From Agroathelia rolfsii (Eukaryota > Basidiomycota > Agaricomycetes > Amylocorticiales > Amylocorticiaceae): a stretch of DNA of 64,000 bases. Under the pieces are notes generated by a model, which searched no databases, was not told the DNA's origin, and was given only the letters and a program-made list of their open reading frames with translations. The stretch's first letter is position 1. Every line of letters starts with the position of its first letter. Location of the stretch: NCBI GenBank assembly GCA_018343915.1, contig JABRWF010000006.1, positions 1,116,001-1,180,000 on the forward strand, written 5' to 3'. Made by a program: the position numbers and the translations under genes. Positions 1-11,668 of the stretch are shown here, one piece after another.

Positions 1-1383
1 GCTTGCAACCCGGGGCTATAAATTGTCTTTAGTGTTGCAATTATCAGCCTGAGGATACAATTAAAGACTCACCAAAATCCGGCAGAAGCTTTTCTACATG
101 CTCTGGAGCCTTCGCCTTCATGTATTCAGTAAAATGCTAATGTAATTTTTTCCCCTTTCTTTTAGTCCACTCATCATAGAAAAAAAAATACATATATCTT
201 GATTGCGCACCTTGCGGGAAATTCGGGATGCGAAACTCTCAGGGCTTCCGAATGCCATGGATTTTATATCACTCTACAAAAGCATCAGCAGTCAGTCATA
301 TGGATATTATCGTGGTGACGCATACCGTAGCCATAATAAAATTGCGATATATGCGTGCTGTGAATGGAAGGTTTGCGAACATCCACTTGGTGCGATCCGA
401 ATACTCAAACTGGGGTTTGGGCGTATACCATTGGCGACTTCGTGCAAAGTTGACAATTTCAACGGTGGGATCTTTAGCTATCTGGGGTATCAGCTGGGCA
501 CTGTTTTCAATCCGTCAGATGAAGGGATATTATCTATAAAGAGTGGCAAGGACACTCACCCTGAGCAACCATTACCAATTACGCCTACCCGTTTGCCGGC
601 AAGATCAACGTCATGCCTCCATCGCGCAGAATGCCAACTAAGACCCCGGAATGACTCAGTTCCGGTGATATCTGAGGGGATCAAAGGATCTTGAAAAAAT
701 CCAATTGCAGATATGACGATCTCTGCGGTAGTCTCATAGCGCTCGCCGGTAACAGTATCCTCCAGCATGATGTGGTATTGCTGTTCTGATTGGTTCCATT
801 CTAATGAAGAGACGGAGGTGTTGAATTTGGTAAGTTTCTCCAGGTTATAATTCGCGAAAATGCGTTCCCAGTATGCCAAAATCTCAGGCTGTCCAGCGTA
901 GTATGAAGTCCAGTTGGGGTTCAACTCTGCTGATAGAGAATACCAGTGAACTCCAACATCACTGCCCTGAATATCTCATAATTAAACATCGAGAATAAGG
1001 AATTTGAATATTGGTATTGCTAACTCACACAGCCGGGATAGGTATTTTCCTGAGAGAAATTCGCTTAACAACGTGTATTAGAGCAGAAAATCGTCAACAT
1101 GCAAACTTACACTCCAAGTGCCCCCAACACCCGGCGACCTTTCGTAAATCTAGTATGATCAGCTATAAGTTGATGCGAAATGACCTTGGCATATACAAAA
1201 GGACCGACTGTAAAATTATGGAAGTTCAATTGGGTCTTGAGAGCTAGAGCAGCGGCAATTCCACCGCTACTGTATATATCCAGATGATCAGCTGCCATTA
1301 GCGGTACAAGCACAGTGCAAGAACGACTACCCAGCACCAATAATGACCACACGAGCTGGAGAGCGTAAATATTTCCCAGACAT
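1..1383 (-). CDS. Baeyer-Villiger-type flavin monooxygenase, 3' end outside the window
   Basis: A FAD- and NADPH-dependent monooxygenase that would insert oxygen into ketones or aldehydes; the substrate cannot be told. The first exon starts at 1383 and reads MSGKYLRSPARVVIIGAG, the FAD-binding GxGxxG site, completed by GGIAAALAL in the next exon. A middle exon (about 556-924) has the Baeyer-Villiger fingerprint FxGxxxHxxxW (FRGLSWHSARW), then the NADPH site VIGNGCSG. Later exons read LIPQIAKDPTVEIVNFARS, a stretch ending SFASRISRK, and EYMKAKAPEHVEKLLPDF; the last joins a PGCK exon at the very edge. All exons join in frame, so the gene looks intact but is cut by the window. A close relative at 59247-61609 has introns at the same two glycine-motif positions. 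I am sure of the family, less of each splice site. Confidence 0.8.
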
Positions 1384-3622
1384 AGTTTTAGAGGGTACTC
1401 TCTAGGGGAAGGCTGCGTTCTAAGACAACCACGAGAACCAACTCGTTATATACCTATATGCACTATCAAATATTAGCATACATGTATATCTGGGGTAGCC
1501 ATGTTTGATAAGCCTTGTAATTACCAAAGCTGAAGAACGCTAAATTCCCCCATTTATCAGTCTCACTGGGGAATTCGCAAGTGAAGATACCGGTGCCACA
1601 CACCCAAACCGCCGGAGCCTTATGTCAACATTCGGGAAGCGAATGACGAGCCGCCAGTGATACATCGACACGCCATCCCATTACACCCACAAGTTCTTAA
1701 ACGCTTCCCTAGATCATTGAGCGAGGGGGGATTGTCAATCAATCATCTGTGGATATCACCGTCTCCTTGGCACTCCGTTCTAACTTACCGTTCTAACTTA
1801 CACACCACTATCATGCATTGTCTCTCAAGTCTAACAAGTCTGAGTCCAAATACCGAATGCACTTTCGCACTGTATACCATTCGCATCTATGGCTTTACCG
1901 TTTTCCCCGAGGAGCTCACCAAGCTCCTATGCCACTCGGGTCATGTATCCATCAGATCGAAAGGCTAATGGTATAGCAAGCTCCGAACCGCAGGGTCATC
2001 CCGATAATGAGACCTCGATGGATCTCGTCACCTACATCGCGGGCGCAAGCACGCCGGAACCCCGCCCATCTGCCCTTCTTCCACAAGGGCGCTAAGACCT
2101 GCTCTAGAATGATGAGTGTAGGCTAGCCGACTAGTATCTATGTCAATGCAGAAATAGGAGTCTGGCAGTAGCCCCATATCAGACTTCTTCGCCTCACTAA
2201 ATGCTGCCTCTACCTTCTGTCACATGATATAATCTTCTAATTGGCCACACAACTAGTTAGCTAATGCCAGTAGTACCAGGAGGCGTGGTGTTACTCGGTT
2301 CGACCTTCGGTATCCGACCGGCCACTACATGGCCTTGCAGCGGGAAGTCAATATCACTTACAAAAAGCCCGCTTGACGTGTTTAGACCACCTCCGCCCCC
2401 TTTTCCACTGTTCGCCCCAACGGATGAGTAGTCATTTCGGTTGAAGCTGAGCTAAAAACCACCAAACATATCAAAGTACTAGTAAACATGGATAATTTCT
2501 TGTTGCCGTAATGTCCATGCGTTGGACTTCCACTTCATACAGTCTTTCTGGTTTATACTACATGTAAGCAGGAGATGTATTTTCTACCGTAAATAAATTT
2601 ATTTTTGACGGTGATGGGCGATAAATCGTACCCATACTTTTGTAGTGTAGGTGACATCACATTCGGGCCTGCGCAGTGATTCGAAACCTATTACCGTTAT
2701 TTTTGTTTTTATGTACATGTATGGTCATTTTTTGGAAAGAAAGAAACGTTACGAATTGACAGCATGAAAAGATTTGGGGACCCCCATCAAAGAAAAGAAG
2801 TCCCCAACGTCACATTCCGGGGTCGCCTTGACAGAAAAAGACAGAGACAGAGATTTACCGCTGTGGTCAGATAAGTTACTTCGATGCTATCACAGGGCTC
2901 CGGGAACATGTGACTTGACTTTACTCAATCGGATCGAAAGAACGCATAACCAATTGCGAGCTGCATGCTGTAACAAACACTTAGGCTTGTGCCTTCATGA
3001 TCGCTCATAATATAAATGCATCAACACGGGTAGTTAAACTTCCAAATACTATCTCGTTGGATATGATTTGATGATGTGAGGATGGGAGAAAAAAAAGATA
3101 TATCATTTGTGGTATAATGAGCACAAATGTCCATGTAAATTAACTAGTGATACAGTGTTAATGACGGCAGTGTTTGGGGAACGAGAGAAATAAAGTGAAA
3201 AAAAGGGGGGAGGGAGGGGAAGGTGCAATGAAGGTGAGTATTCTGAGTAAAAACTACGAGTTAGCTATAAAAGCTAGAGGAAGAAAAAGGTAGACATGAA
3301 ATGGAGGGGGGAAATATTTAAATGGAAGATGTTGGATTTAGAAATAGAAACGGAACGCAAGATGCGATAACGAGAGACTGTAAGAGTAAGAGATACAACG
3401 AGAAAGGGTTGCGCGTGTGAAATGCATACATGTATAGGTGGACACTCCTCCGCTTTGTTGGCAGCAATATAGAATATTTAAGTAGTGAGTTCGTTTATGG
3501 GTGTATGCGTTCCAAATGCTATGAAAAGCGGAAAATGAGGGCCGACGATAGGAAGTGAGCAGAAAAGTAGATTCAGCAACCGAATTGATCGATTGCCCAT
3601 ATATGACTTGGTCCGAGCTTGA
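1384..3622. other. intergenic, no supported gene
   Basis: About 2.2 kb between the monooxygenase start and the kinase stop. A possible exon remnant on the minus strand runs from a TTTTTAG acceptor at about 2451 to a TAA at 2257. It is 64 codons, rich in Gly, Ser and Pro, and I do not recognise it. A plus-strand frame at 1889-2095 is also stop-free but has no partner exon. A small hairpin (TTGGGGAC / GTCCCCAA) lies near 2774-2810 and a G-rich run near 3203-3223. Confidence 0.4.
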
Positions 3623-5754
3623 TTACTTGGGGAGTCTTCGCTTATCCGTGGGCATATCGAATTCGGCGGCATAATACCCATACGGACTGAGTACAGTCCC
3701 CAACGCCTGGTGGACTTCGACGTGGAATTCCTTGAAAGGCATAGCCTCACCGTCGACTGATATGTACCCTTCTTCGGTCAGTGGCTTGACGTAAAGAGCA
3801 TGTGCTTTGCAGTAGTGGTTCTATGTATAGAACAACCCCCGAGGATACGGAATGTGTGGATTTAGAATGGTGAAGACAAAGAGAAGAATGAAAACCCACA
3901 GTGTCCATCCAATATGGCAGTCCTTCCGGCCCACCACTAATGGCTGCAATAACTCGCTTACGAGAGCGCTTTGCGGAGATAAATGACGGGAAAGACGGTG
4001 GCAAGCAGAGCGACTTACCAGCTCCAGAGGCATGACATCCATTAAACCATCGTTGGGCAAAGAAACTGGAAATGCCATGAAATCTCTGCGTTGTTTGATG
4101 AAATCAGTCGGTCAAAATATGGATGAGGATGAGGATGATGATGATGAAAAGAAAATTACCTCGCGACGAACGGCCCTTTGCCTGCATACAACCAGAGTAA
4201 AGGCGCTTCTAACTTTATCCACCCTTCACTCTCATCTTTAGGACAATCCGCATATCTTAGAGGCGGTAAAGCAAAGCGATCGATATCATCGCATTGTTCG
4301 TGGCGATCGACAACAGGACTCGGAGGAGCACTGAGCGCATCCATGTCTCGATGCTTTTTCTTAAAATCTTCTAGCATCCGCTCTTTGTCCGTTTCGACTA
4401 CCTTGATCCATAATTCGATTGGAGTAGGCTTGAACGAGACCACTGATAGATAATTGGTTTTCTTAGCACTGAAAACAAGCCCCAATAGAAAAGGCTTGCA
4501 CTTACGACCACGCAAGAGACCATACATGAACCTGGTGTCTCCCATCCATCGGAGATGTTCCGTTCCCAGATCAAGATCAGCCATGAGTCCAACAGCCTGA
4601 GACATGTAGGAGAGCCTGCGAGTACCACCCTGGAGAACCGAGAAGATATCTATACGCATTTCGCGACCTGGATACGCCAAAGGAACAAATACGGAGAAAG
4701 TTAGACTCAAACAGGGGGAGGATCTCAGTAATGAGAAGTAACCTTTGATGGCGTTCAGGGTCGCCGCAACAACATCCAAACCATCCTGAAAAAGAAAGAG
4801 ACGAGATGTAAGTATGTATCAAACGTTTCAAGCATCTGGAAAAGGAGCTTCTTGTACCTGTAAACCCAAAATGTTGAGCGAGAGACCGTTTGCCGAGCCG
4901 GTGGGAATCTGAACGATCGGGGTCGAAAATGCCTGAAGCGGTCTCTGATGTTCGGCGAATCCATTGAATACTTCATGCACAAGTCCGTCACCGGAAAGTA
5001 CTAGGAGAGCATCATAGTCCAAAGGTAGTGCCTGAGCGATTTCCTTCGCATGTCCATTATGAGTTGTATCTGGAATGGTTGAATGAGTGCGAGAAAGGAA
5101 GCGAAGTATAGGAGATGGACTCACGAGTGACATCCATGATACATCCTGCCATTCGAAGTACAGGTTCAACCTTCTTACGATAGGTAGAGACAGCTCTGCC
5201 CTGTATGTGCGCACATGTGAGATCATTTGTATGGCCTCGAATACTACACACTAACGGTTCCACCGAAGGGATTGATCAAGATGCGCAGCTTCTTGTGACG
5301 TTTGCAACCTGGAAAGAAGCAATGATGAACAAAAGCGCGAAATAAAACAAGAAGTAATTAAGGGAGCACTTGCCTCGGTACGCAGCTGCCAGCAGTGCAT
5401 CGACCCATTCTTTTGCGTTGTCCGCATCTTCTTCCTTGACCTGGCCACCCATCTTAATGAGGGACATCTTGCCCTTATCCTTCTTTCTTGCCACAAAATG
5501 GACTTCAACGGTTTGTGCATGGACAGCAGCATTTATTACTCTTCGGACTGGTATGGACTTGTCCTTTCTTGCGGCTAATCCAAGCAAGAAGGGGTGTTAG
5601 ACGGCACTCTCTCGGGAATAGACAACGAGGATAATTGATCTATTGTGTGGCATGTATCACCTTTGCGCTGCGGGCCGAGCTGGATAGTGAGAGTATCTGA
5701 AGTGAAGGCGAGTCTAGCACCAGACTGGAATAAAAGCTCGCGCTCGGTGGTCAT
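3623..5754 (-). CDS. sphingoid long-chain-base kinase (sphingosine kinase, DAGK catalytic domain)
   Basis: Phosphorylates sphingosine, phytosphingosine or related long-chain bases with ATP, at membranes, as a step of sphingolipid turnover. In order the spliced protein shows an N-terminal region starting MTTERELLFQSGARLAF, the ATP-site motif KLRILINPFGGT, the catalytic SGDGLVHEVFNGFAEH, the nucleotide loop PTGSANG, the family marker ADLDLGTEHLRWMGDTRFM, then LWLYAGKGPFVAR, FPVSLPNDGLMDV, and a C-terminus DGEAMPFKEFHVEVH ending DKRRLPK. These match Lcb4/Lcb5-type kinases; ceramide kinase is less likely because of the GTEHLRWMG block. One conserved Gly is Ala (GSAN where GSGN is usual). About eight short introns interrupt the gene. 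The start at 5754 is the best in-frame ATG after a conserved-looking first exon, but in-frame ATGs lie upstream. It diverges from the methyltransferase at 6335. Confidence 0.85.
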
Positions 5755-6334
5755 GGTAGGAGTACAAGTTACAAAGGGCTTGGTGGGGCCAGCCCCTAGA
5801 GTGGTATCACAACGTAGCATACTGTTGCCGGGGGCCGAGAGGAAGACAGATAGCAAACAGATGCAGTCAGTGCAGGATTCGATAATGACAATATGGACCA
5901 AAGAAGTTGCACTCTGCCCGCGGATTGCCCTATCACATGTGACGCATGTCACTCCCAAAAAAGGGAACTGGCTTAGCCCAGCCAATAGCGGGCTTAATCT
6001 GGTTGCCGTGCCGCTCGTTCGGCCGTTATGTAATCTGACATCCCGTGTCTCATGATATCACAGGGGTAACTCACGAATCATGGCCACCATATATATATGT
6101 ACTGCTCCATGCGCCGAATCGCGGCATAAAATAAATCCCAACAGGAGTGAGATCATGAGACCACTAGTAGCACCTATGTTTTTAAGTCGGTCTCTGTGCC
6201 GAGCTGTGCTCGTACGACAGAGAAAAATCCTCTCACCGATAAAGGCAGCAGCGATCTTGAGATGTAGTTCTCATCTAAACCACATCGTTCCTCAACCACT
6301 CAGAGCCACCTACTATCATACCAGCATTTGCAGA
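5755..6334. other. divergent intergenic region
   Basis: 580 bases between two head-to-head genes, so both promoters should lie here. The stretch is open in several frames on both strands but gives no protein I recognise. I see no clear TATA box or repeat. Confidence 0.4.
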
Positions 6335-7387
6335 ATGGCAGTACACAACCTTGCTGAGACAGGGTTTGGTACAGGCACTAATGAACTCTATGATAGGTAG
6401 GCAATGGGGTATTTTGTCACTGTGTTGTATTGGCTGGCCGACAAAACACCGTATGATCACAAGGGCTCGCCCATCTTACCAGCCATATGTCTTGGCCCAC
6501 ATCCGCGAGCAAGTGAGGGACCAGCCTCCATTGAATGTCGTAGAGTGCGTTCCTATCTCACATGTTGATAACACTCGTGCTCAACATGAAGGTGCAGACT
6601 TGGATCTGGCACCGGTCTCTTTACTCGTGCATTATTGGCTCACCCTGATTGGTCTTCAACCATCAATGCCCTTCGTGCTGTAGAACCCAGCCAGGGCATG
6701 CGTGACGAATTCAGCAAGAAAACCAAAGATGAACGAGTCACTACTTCCGATGGCACCTTCACCACTACCAACGTCGAAGACGGGTGGGCAGATATCATCA
6801 TCATCGCACAGGTCGGTCCCGTTCCAGTATTTATACACCTGACTGATGCTGATGAATGATGATAGGCTTATCACTGGTGTCCGGATTACGATGCCGCCTC
6901 GGCAGAATTCGCCCGAATCCTTAAGCCCAACGGCATTGTTGCGTACGTATGGAACCTTGAAGACAGGTGCGTTAATGAAGGCTAAGACCATCGGGAAACG
7001 AGTCAGTTTCATATTTATTTCTCCAGGGATGGCGCACCCTGGGTCGCCCAACTGCGCGACCTGTATGAAAAGCACGAAGCTGGAACGCCCCAATACCGCC
7101 TAGGCCTCTGGAAGGCGACGTGGGACACCCCTTCGTACAAAAAATTCTTTAATCCACCTGAACCAAAGTCATGGTCGTACCATTTGCTAGGCAGTCTCCA
7201 GATATGCACAGATCGGGCCATGAGCAAGAGTTACATGGCGATCCTTCCTGAGGACAAGAAGGCCGAGGCAATCAATGGAATCAAGAGCATAATTGAAAAG
7301 GGGGAGGGTATGAAATACGTAGACGAGAAAGCTGGGATCTTTGAGTATCCTTACAAGACGGATGTGATCATTGCCAGGAAGAAATAG
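6335..7387 (+). CDS. class I SAM-dependent methyltransferase (yeast Crg1/Tmt1-like)
   Basis: A soluble methyltransferase of the methyltransf_11/25 type; the substrate is unknown. Five exons join cleanly. The start is MAVHNLAETGFGTGTNELYD, and the next exon opens ARPSYQPYVLAHIREQ. The SAM-binding motif I is NVVELGSGTGLFTRALLAHP, made by joining GA at 6541 to ACTTGG after a GTGCAG acceptor. Then come WADIIIIAQ, AYHWCPDYDAASAEFARIL (the AYHW after motif II is typical of this group), LKPNGIVAYVWNLEDR, and a C-terminal exon ending DVIIARKK. Length is near 300 residues, normal for the family. The yeast relatives act on trans-aconitate or cantharidin-like compounds, but that cannot be carried over by sequence alone. 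It shares an upstream region with the long-chain-base kinase. Confidence 0.85.
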
Positions 7388-7772
7388 ACAACGCGTCGTT
7401 AATTGACGTAGACAGTCAGAACCAATATAAAGTGCCATTATAATTAATATATGATGCATAGAATTGCTATAGCATAATTCCAGGGTGTCCGTTCTTCCCA
7501 AGATTAAATAGAGCTGAGAGACACAAACCAAATTCTTTGTTTGCCACAATTGCCACGCGTGTAGCTGTGAATCATAACAAACGCGTCGGTGGCGTTGGGT
7601 TTATGTTGAGGGTCACATGACCACATATTCGAACTCAGATGCATATAAGAAGGATGGTGCGCCTAACATGCACATCATTCGCTCCTTACCTCCTACCACC
7701 ATCCTTGCCCTTGGGTTGCCCAATTGATTTGGACTATTTGAACCACTTTTCTATTTCCACTAGACAACACAA
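7388..7772. promoter_or_regulatory. upstream region of histone H2B
   Basis: 385 bases between the methyltransferase stop and the H2B start. A TATA-like TATAAGA lies at about 7643-7649, some 125 bases before the ATG. Repeated ACGCGT-type words occur at about 7390, 7555 and 7581. CGCG-core elements are common in S-phase promoters (MluI cell-cycle boxes in yeast), which would suit a histone gene, but this link is inference. Confidence 0.35.
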
Positions 7773-8487
7773 ATGGCACCCAAAGTGAGAAAAAACTTGT
7801 TGAACTTGGACATCATCTCAAACTCGGTTCTGATGTGGCTTCTTGTTTAATCCATAGCCTGCTTCCACTGCCAGCAAGGCCCCTGCCTCTACAGTCGCTT
7901 CTAAGGCACCCGCTAAGAGCGAAACAGCCAAGAAGAGTACTGCAAGCAAGAGCAAGAAGAGCACTTCAACCTCTGCCGCGGGCGCAGACGGAGAGAAGAA
8001 GAAGCAACGCAAGAAGCAGCGCAAGGAGACGTACTCATCCTATATCTACAAGGGTGAGTCATGCATTGTTGATGCTTTCGATCACATGTCGTAAATTACT
8101 CACGTGTTGATATAACGCACAGTCCTTAAGCAGGTGCACCCTGATACTGGTATCTCCAACAAAGCAATGGCTATCTTGAACTCGTTTGTCAACGATATCT
8201 TCGAACGTATTGCCAGTGAAGCATCGAGTATGTGGCACGTATGCTTGATCATAAACTAACGCTGACCCATATATGCTCGTAGAATTGGCTGCCTACTCAA
8301 AGAAATCTACCATCTCTTCACGCGAAATCCAAACGTCCGTCCGCCTCATCCTACCTGGTGAATTGGCCAAGCATGCCATCTCCGAGGGAACCAAGTCTGT
8401 TACTAGTAAGTCATGAATCAATATTATGTTGATTTATTTTAATAATGACATTAATGCCATGTAGAATTCTCCTCTGGCTCCAAGTAA
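7773..8487 (+). CDS. histone H2B
   Basis: Core nucleosomal histone, partner of H2A. Five exons: a 12-base first exon (MAPK), the basic tail, and three exons for the histone fold. The tail is rich in Lys, Ala, Ser and Thr and ends [19 protein letters not shown]. The fold reads [57 protein letters not shown], then [20 protein letters not shown] and SSGSK. The Lys in SVTKF is the position ubiquitinated in yeast and other fungi. Total length is about 140 residues, normal for a fungal H2B. The intron phases join exactly (G|TC for Val, A|AA for Lys twice). No H2A gene adjoins it, whereas fungi often keep the two as a divergent pair. Confidence 0.97.
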
Positions 8488-9492
8488 GCCGCACGCCAAT
8501 TTCTTAATCTGTACTATGACCCAGCGGCTTTGATATCCTTGACATTTTTCTTCAATTCATCGACTTTTTTATGTCTTTATGGTGTATTTTATACTTTACG
8601 GCCGCTGGGGAAAATCTTTTTGGTGTTCCTAGAGTAGTCTAATGATCATTGCACTATCAATCATCACACTTGATATGAAGTGCAAAAATGTCTGGAGTAT
8701 AAAAAAAATTAAATTAAATTAACTGGCCGTGCTCAGATCCACATTTGCGACATGTCCGACTGCCGAAGCTGAAGTCCAAGTCCGCCTGGACTTCATTTTT
8801 GCTTGAACTTTTAAGGGTTGTGTGTCCCATGCTTTCATCAAGTGAAGCCACAGCGTTGCAACTACACAACAACATATGGGTTTATAACTAAACGCCGGTT
8901 TGAATAATGCTTTGAGTCTGAGAACACAAATTATGAATAGAACAGTTCTGGGGCATAAGCTCAATTTATTTGTTAGATATATTTGCGCGGTTCAACTAAT
9001 GGAAAGGATAGTATATGCTTGAGATTGTACGTTATTGTCAGTGGATATTATTAATCCATTGTCTCTTAGTCCACTGTAATGGGACTCGGAGCACCAGTAC
9101 TGTTGCATAACTAGAGCACAGCGACGCCATATTCTGTTTTGCTCCAAATCATGCATGGGTACATTTACTTGGGTAGTCTGTGTACGAGAAGAAAATATAT
9201 CCAAGCTTGCCAAAGTTTGTCAAATAACTTTATCTGGGTACTTTTGCCGTACGAAATACAGAAGACAAGAACATATACTAACCCACTGGTGTTACCTTAT
9301 CAGCTAGTTCCCTAATTGATGTACATCGATTTTGTCCCTCTCACTGGAGTATCCCCGACACTAGCAATATTGACTTTTGTCTGAGCATAATACTATTACC
9401 TAGTGTAGATGTGGTGTACAGACGGGCATAATTATGGTAGGGCCGAAACCACCGAAAAATCGCCTGAGGAGGTGTAAGTGCAAAGCACATAG
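8488..9492. other. tail-to-tail intergenic region
   Basis: About 1 kb between the stops of H2B and PRCC, so it holds only 3' flanks. It is AT-rich, with short ORFs at 8719-8964 and 8992-9213 on the minus strand that lack recognisable content. I see nothing else. Confidence 0.5.
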
Positions 9493-10906
9493 TTAAAATC
9501 CTATTTTAAAATAGAAAGATCAATACACGGATTGGAGGGTGGAAGAATGGGTAAAATAAAATCAAGTGCATACCATATTTGTTCCCAGCCTCCTTCCTGT
9601 TCCTCCGGGCCTGGGCGATTCTCTCCTCCAAAACTTCTCTGTTTTCGTATGCTTCAGTGAGTAAGGTCGAGAGCTGATGCCTTGTTTTTGCTACCCGACC
9701 GAGCTGGGCACCCTAAAATCAAGGAAACACAAACATGAGTCCGGGTGTCCTTTGTCTTCCATAAGTGCAAGGCATCCGAAGGTCGAAACGTACCTTGACA
9801 TTCATCTTTGGTGCAACTAAATCATTTTCATTCTTTGCGCCGCTTGTGAGTGCTTTCCTATCCTCCCTTTCCTTGACTTCCACACGGGCCTTCTCCATCG
9901 CTTCCGCAGCGTCAACCTCTTGCAGATCTTGCTCCTGCGCCTCTTCAAAGCCCTTGGCCTTACCCTTTTCAAGTGCGCGAATATGAGAATCGTACTCCTT
10001 CTTCCATTTATTGTAGAATGTCATATAATATGTCTGGTCATACTGTGCCCATGCACCTGATGGAAGGCGATAGTAACCAGGGTATTCATCATTGGGCGTT
10101 GGTTCTGGTGGTGTAAAATCTTCAATCTTTGGTGCGGCTGAGATTGGTGTAGACGATGTAGAAGGCTTGGCGATTGGCGGACCGACGAGTTGCGGTGCTG
10201 TATCGAGCTTTGGTCTGGGAACCGCTGAACCTACATGCCATCAAGTGAGAACAGAGACCTTGGGGTCAAGATCAGATCACGCACCAAGTGAGAAGAAGTC
10301 AACACCAGGGGCAGCAGGAGGGGCAGTAGATTTTGCTTGAAGAATTGTTTTCCTTGGTTCTTCCAGCGAAACGTTAGGCCTGCCTTTCTTGAGTGAAGAT
10401 GGCATAAATGCTGTTGATGAACCAGCAGCAGGTGTGGGCGTGGGCGCTTCTTTAGATGAATTCTGGTCCTCTTCATCTTCCGTAGGGTCTAGAATAGCGT
10501 CGGGTATTGGCGCAGCAGATCTTGTAGCGTTGAAGACTAGGCTAGGTCCACGTCCGCCACCAAGTACCCTTTCTGGAGCAGCGACGGCCTGTGGTGGGGG
10601 CGCAGCCTGCTTAGGCGCAGGCAACATAGAAAAGAGAGATGATTTCCCACTTCCTGTCTCTAGACGAGGTTTTTTGGCTGGAGGTTGGTCATCTTGGTCG
10701 TCCTCAGCATCGTCGTTGGTTGAGAGTGTAGGAAGACCGATGGCGATTTTCTTTGGTGCCTTCTTTGTTTTAGGTGGAGGCAGTGAGAGAGATGAAGAAG
10801 AGGTAGCAGACGGCTTGGATACTGGTTTAATTGGCGCTGTAAGCTTTACGGATATTTCGTCCCCGCTGTCGTTATCATCGCTACCATAACCCTCGACACC
10901 GAGCAT
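9493..10906 (-). CDS. PRCC-like protein (mitotic checkpoint / splicing-associated PRCC family)
   Basis: Human PRCC is a proline-rich nuclear protein linked to MAD2B and found with splicing factors; the fungal role is untested. The start MLGVEGYGSDDNDSGDE is typical of the family: a short acidic start followed by a Pro/Ala/Ser-rich disordered half with KKAPKKIAIGLPTL and PPAKKPRLETG, which resembles a nuclear localisation signal. After an intron comes EYPGYYRLPSGAWAQYD, then a charged helical stretch (KWKKEYDSHIRALEKGKAKG). The C-terminal exon has GAQLGRVAKTRHQLSTLLTE followed by AYENREVLEERIAQARRN, the conserved PRCC tail. The last intron ends in TATTTTAAAATAG and leaves only a Phe codon before TAA at 9493. 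Four exons, about 400 residues. The start lies 74 bases from the palindromic element. Confidence 0.8.
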
Positions 10907-10980
10907 TGTGAAGTTGCAACTTGAAGCGGATGGATGAAGTCAGGTTTACGTCAGCAGAGTATCCAATCAACTTTTTTGTA

Positions 10981-11666
10981 CAGTCGGTATCAAAAGTCTG
11001 TATTTCTCATTTCTCACTCATTTCCACATTATTTTACTTCAAATAAAAATTCATGTAGAACGTTATGAGTGCTATTCCATACGCCTATAACATCTGGTTC
11101 CGAAAATATTATGTGGTTGGCCATTAGTGCACAAATCAGTTATTTTAAGTATAAAATGTCAAAAACTAATTCTGCAAATTTAATATATTTGCGGATTCTG
11201 GTATTTTTCCTAGAAACTAGACATAAGATAAATTGAGATGAAAAAAAAGTTTGTGATCAGCTGGATGATATGCTAAAAATTCTACAAGTTGACTGTTTCA
11301 GCAGCATTCTGGTGGAGCTTCCGCGGTTTCCCCTCAAAACGGCCAACTTGTGGAATTTTTAGCACATCATCCAGCTGGTCAATTCACACTTTTTTTTCAT
11401 ATCAATTTATCTTATATCTAGTTTTTAGGAAAAATACTAGAGTCCTCAAATATATTAAATTTGCAGAATTAGTTTTTGACATTTTACACTTAAAATAACT
11501 GATTTGTGCACTAATGGCCGACCACATAATATTTTCGGAATCAGATGCTACAGGCGTATGGATAGCACTCATAATTTTCTACATGAATTTTTATTTGAAG
11601 TAAAACGATGTGGAAATGGGTGAGAAATGGAAAATACAAAATGTGACAGACTTTTGGCACTAGTTG
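10981..11666. mobile_element. MITE-like near-palindrome with TA flanks
   Basis: A 686-base inverted repeat. The left arm (about 10981-11298) and the right arm (about 11338-11666) are reverse complements over some 320 bases at roughly 90% by eye, with a centre of about 40 bases around CCGCGG (11321). The ends align without gaps as 20-base terminal repeats, CAGTCGGTATCAAAAGTCTG and, on the other strand, CAACTAGTGCCAAAAGTCTG. Each is flanked by TA (10979-10980 and 11667-11668), as expected from a Tc1/mariner-type target duplication. No ORF lies inside, so it would be non-autonomous. Most arm mismatches are transitions. It lies in the upstream region of PRCC and the 3' flank of the glucan synthase. 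The superfamily is inferred from the TA alone. Confidence 0.75.
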
Positions 11667-11668
11667 TA

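Noticed and set aside
1..1383. Left monooxygenase as a pseudogene
   Set aside because: The broken look comes from introns; each exon joins in frame and all motifs are intact up to the window edge.
5755..7387. Secondary-metabolite cluster made of the methyltransferase, monooxygenases and transporters
   Set aside because: There is no polyketide synthase, peptide synthetase, terpene synthase or prenyltransferase, and housekeeping genes separate the candidates.
10389..10889. 166-residue plus-strand ORF
   Set aside because: It is the mirror of the PRCC first exon, whose biased Ser/Pro/Ala composition leaves the opposite strand open.
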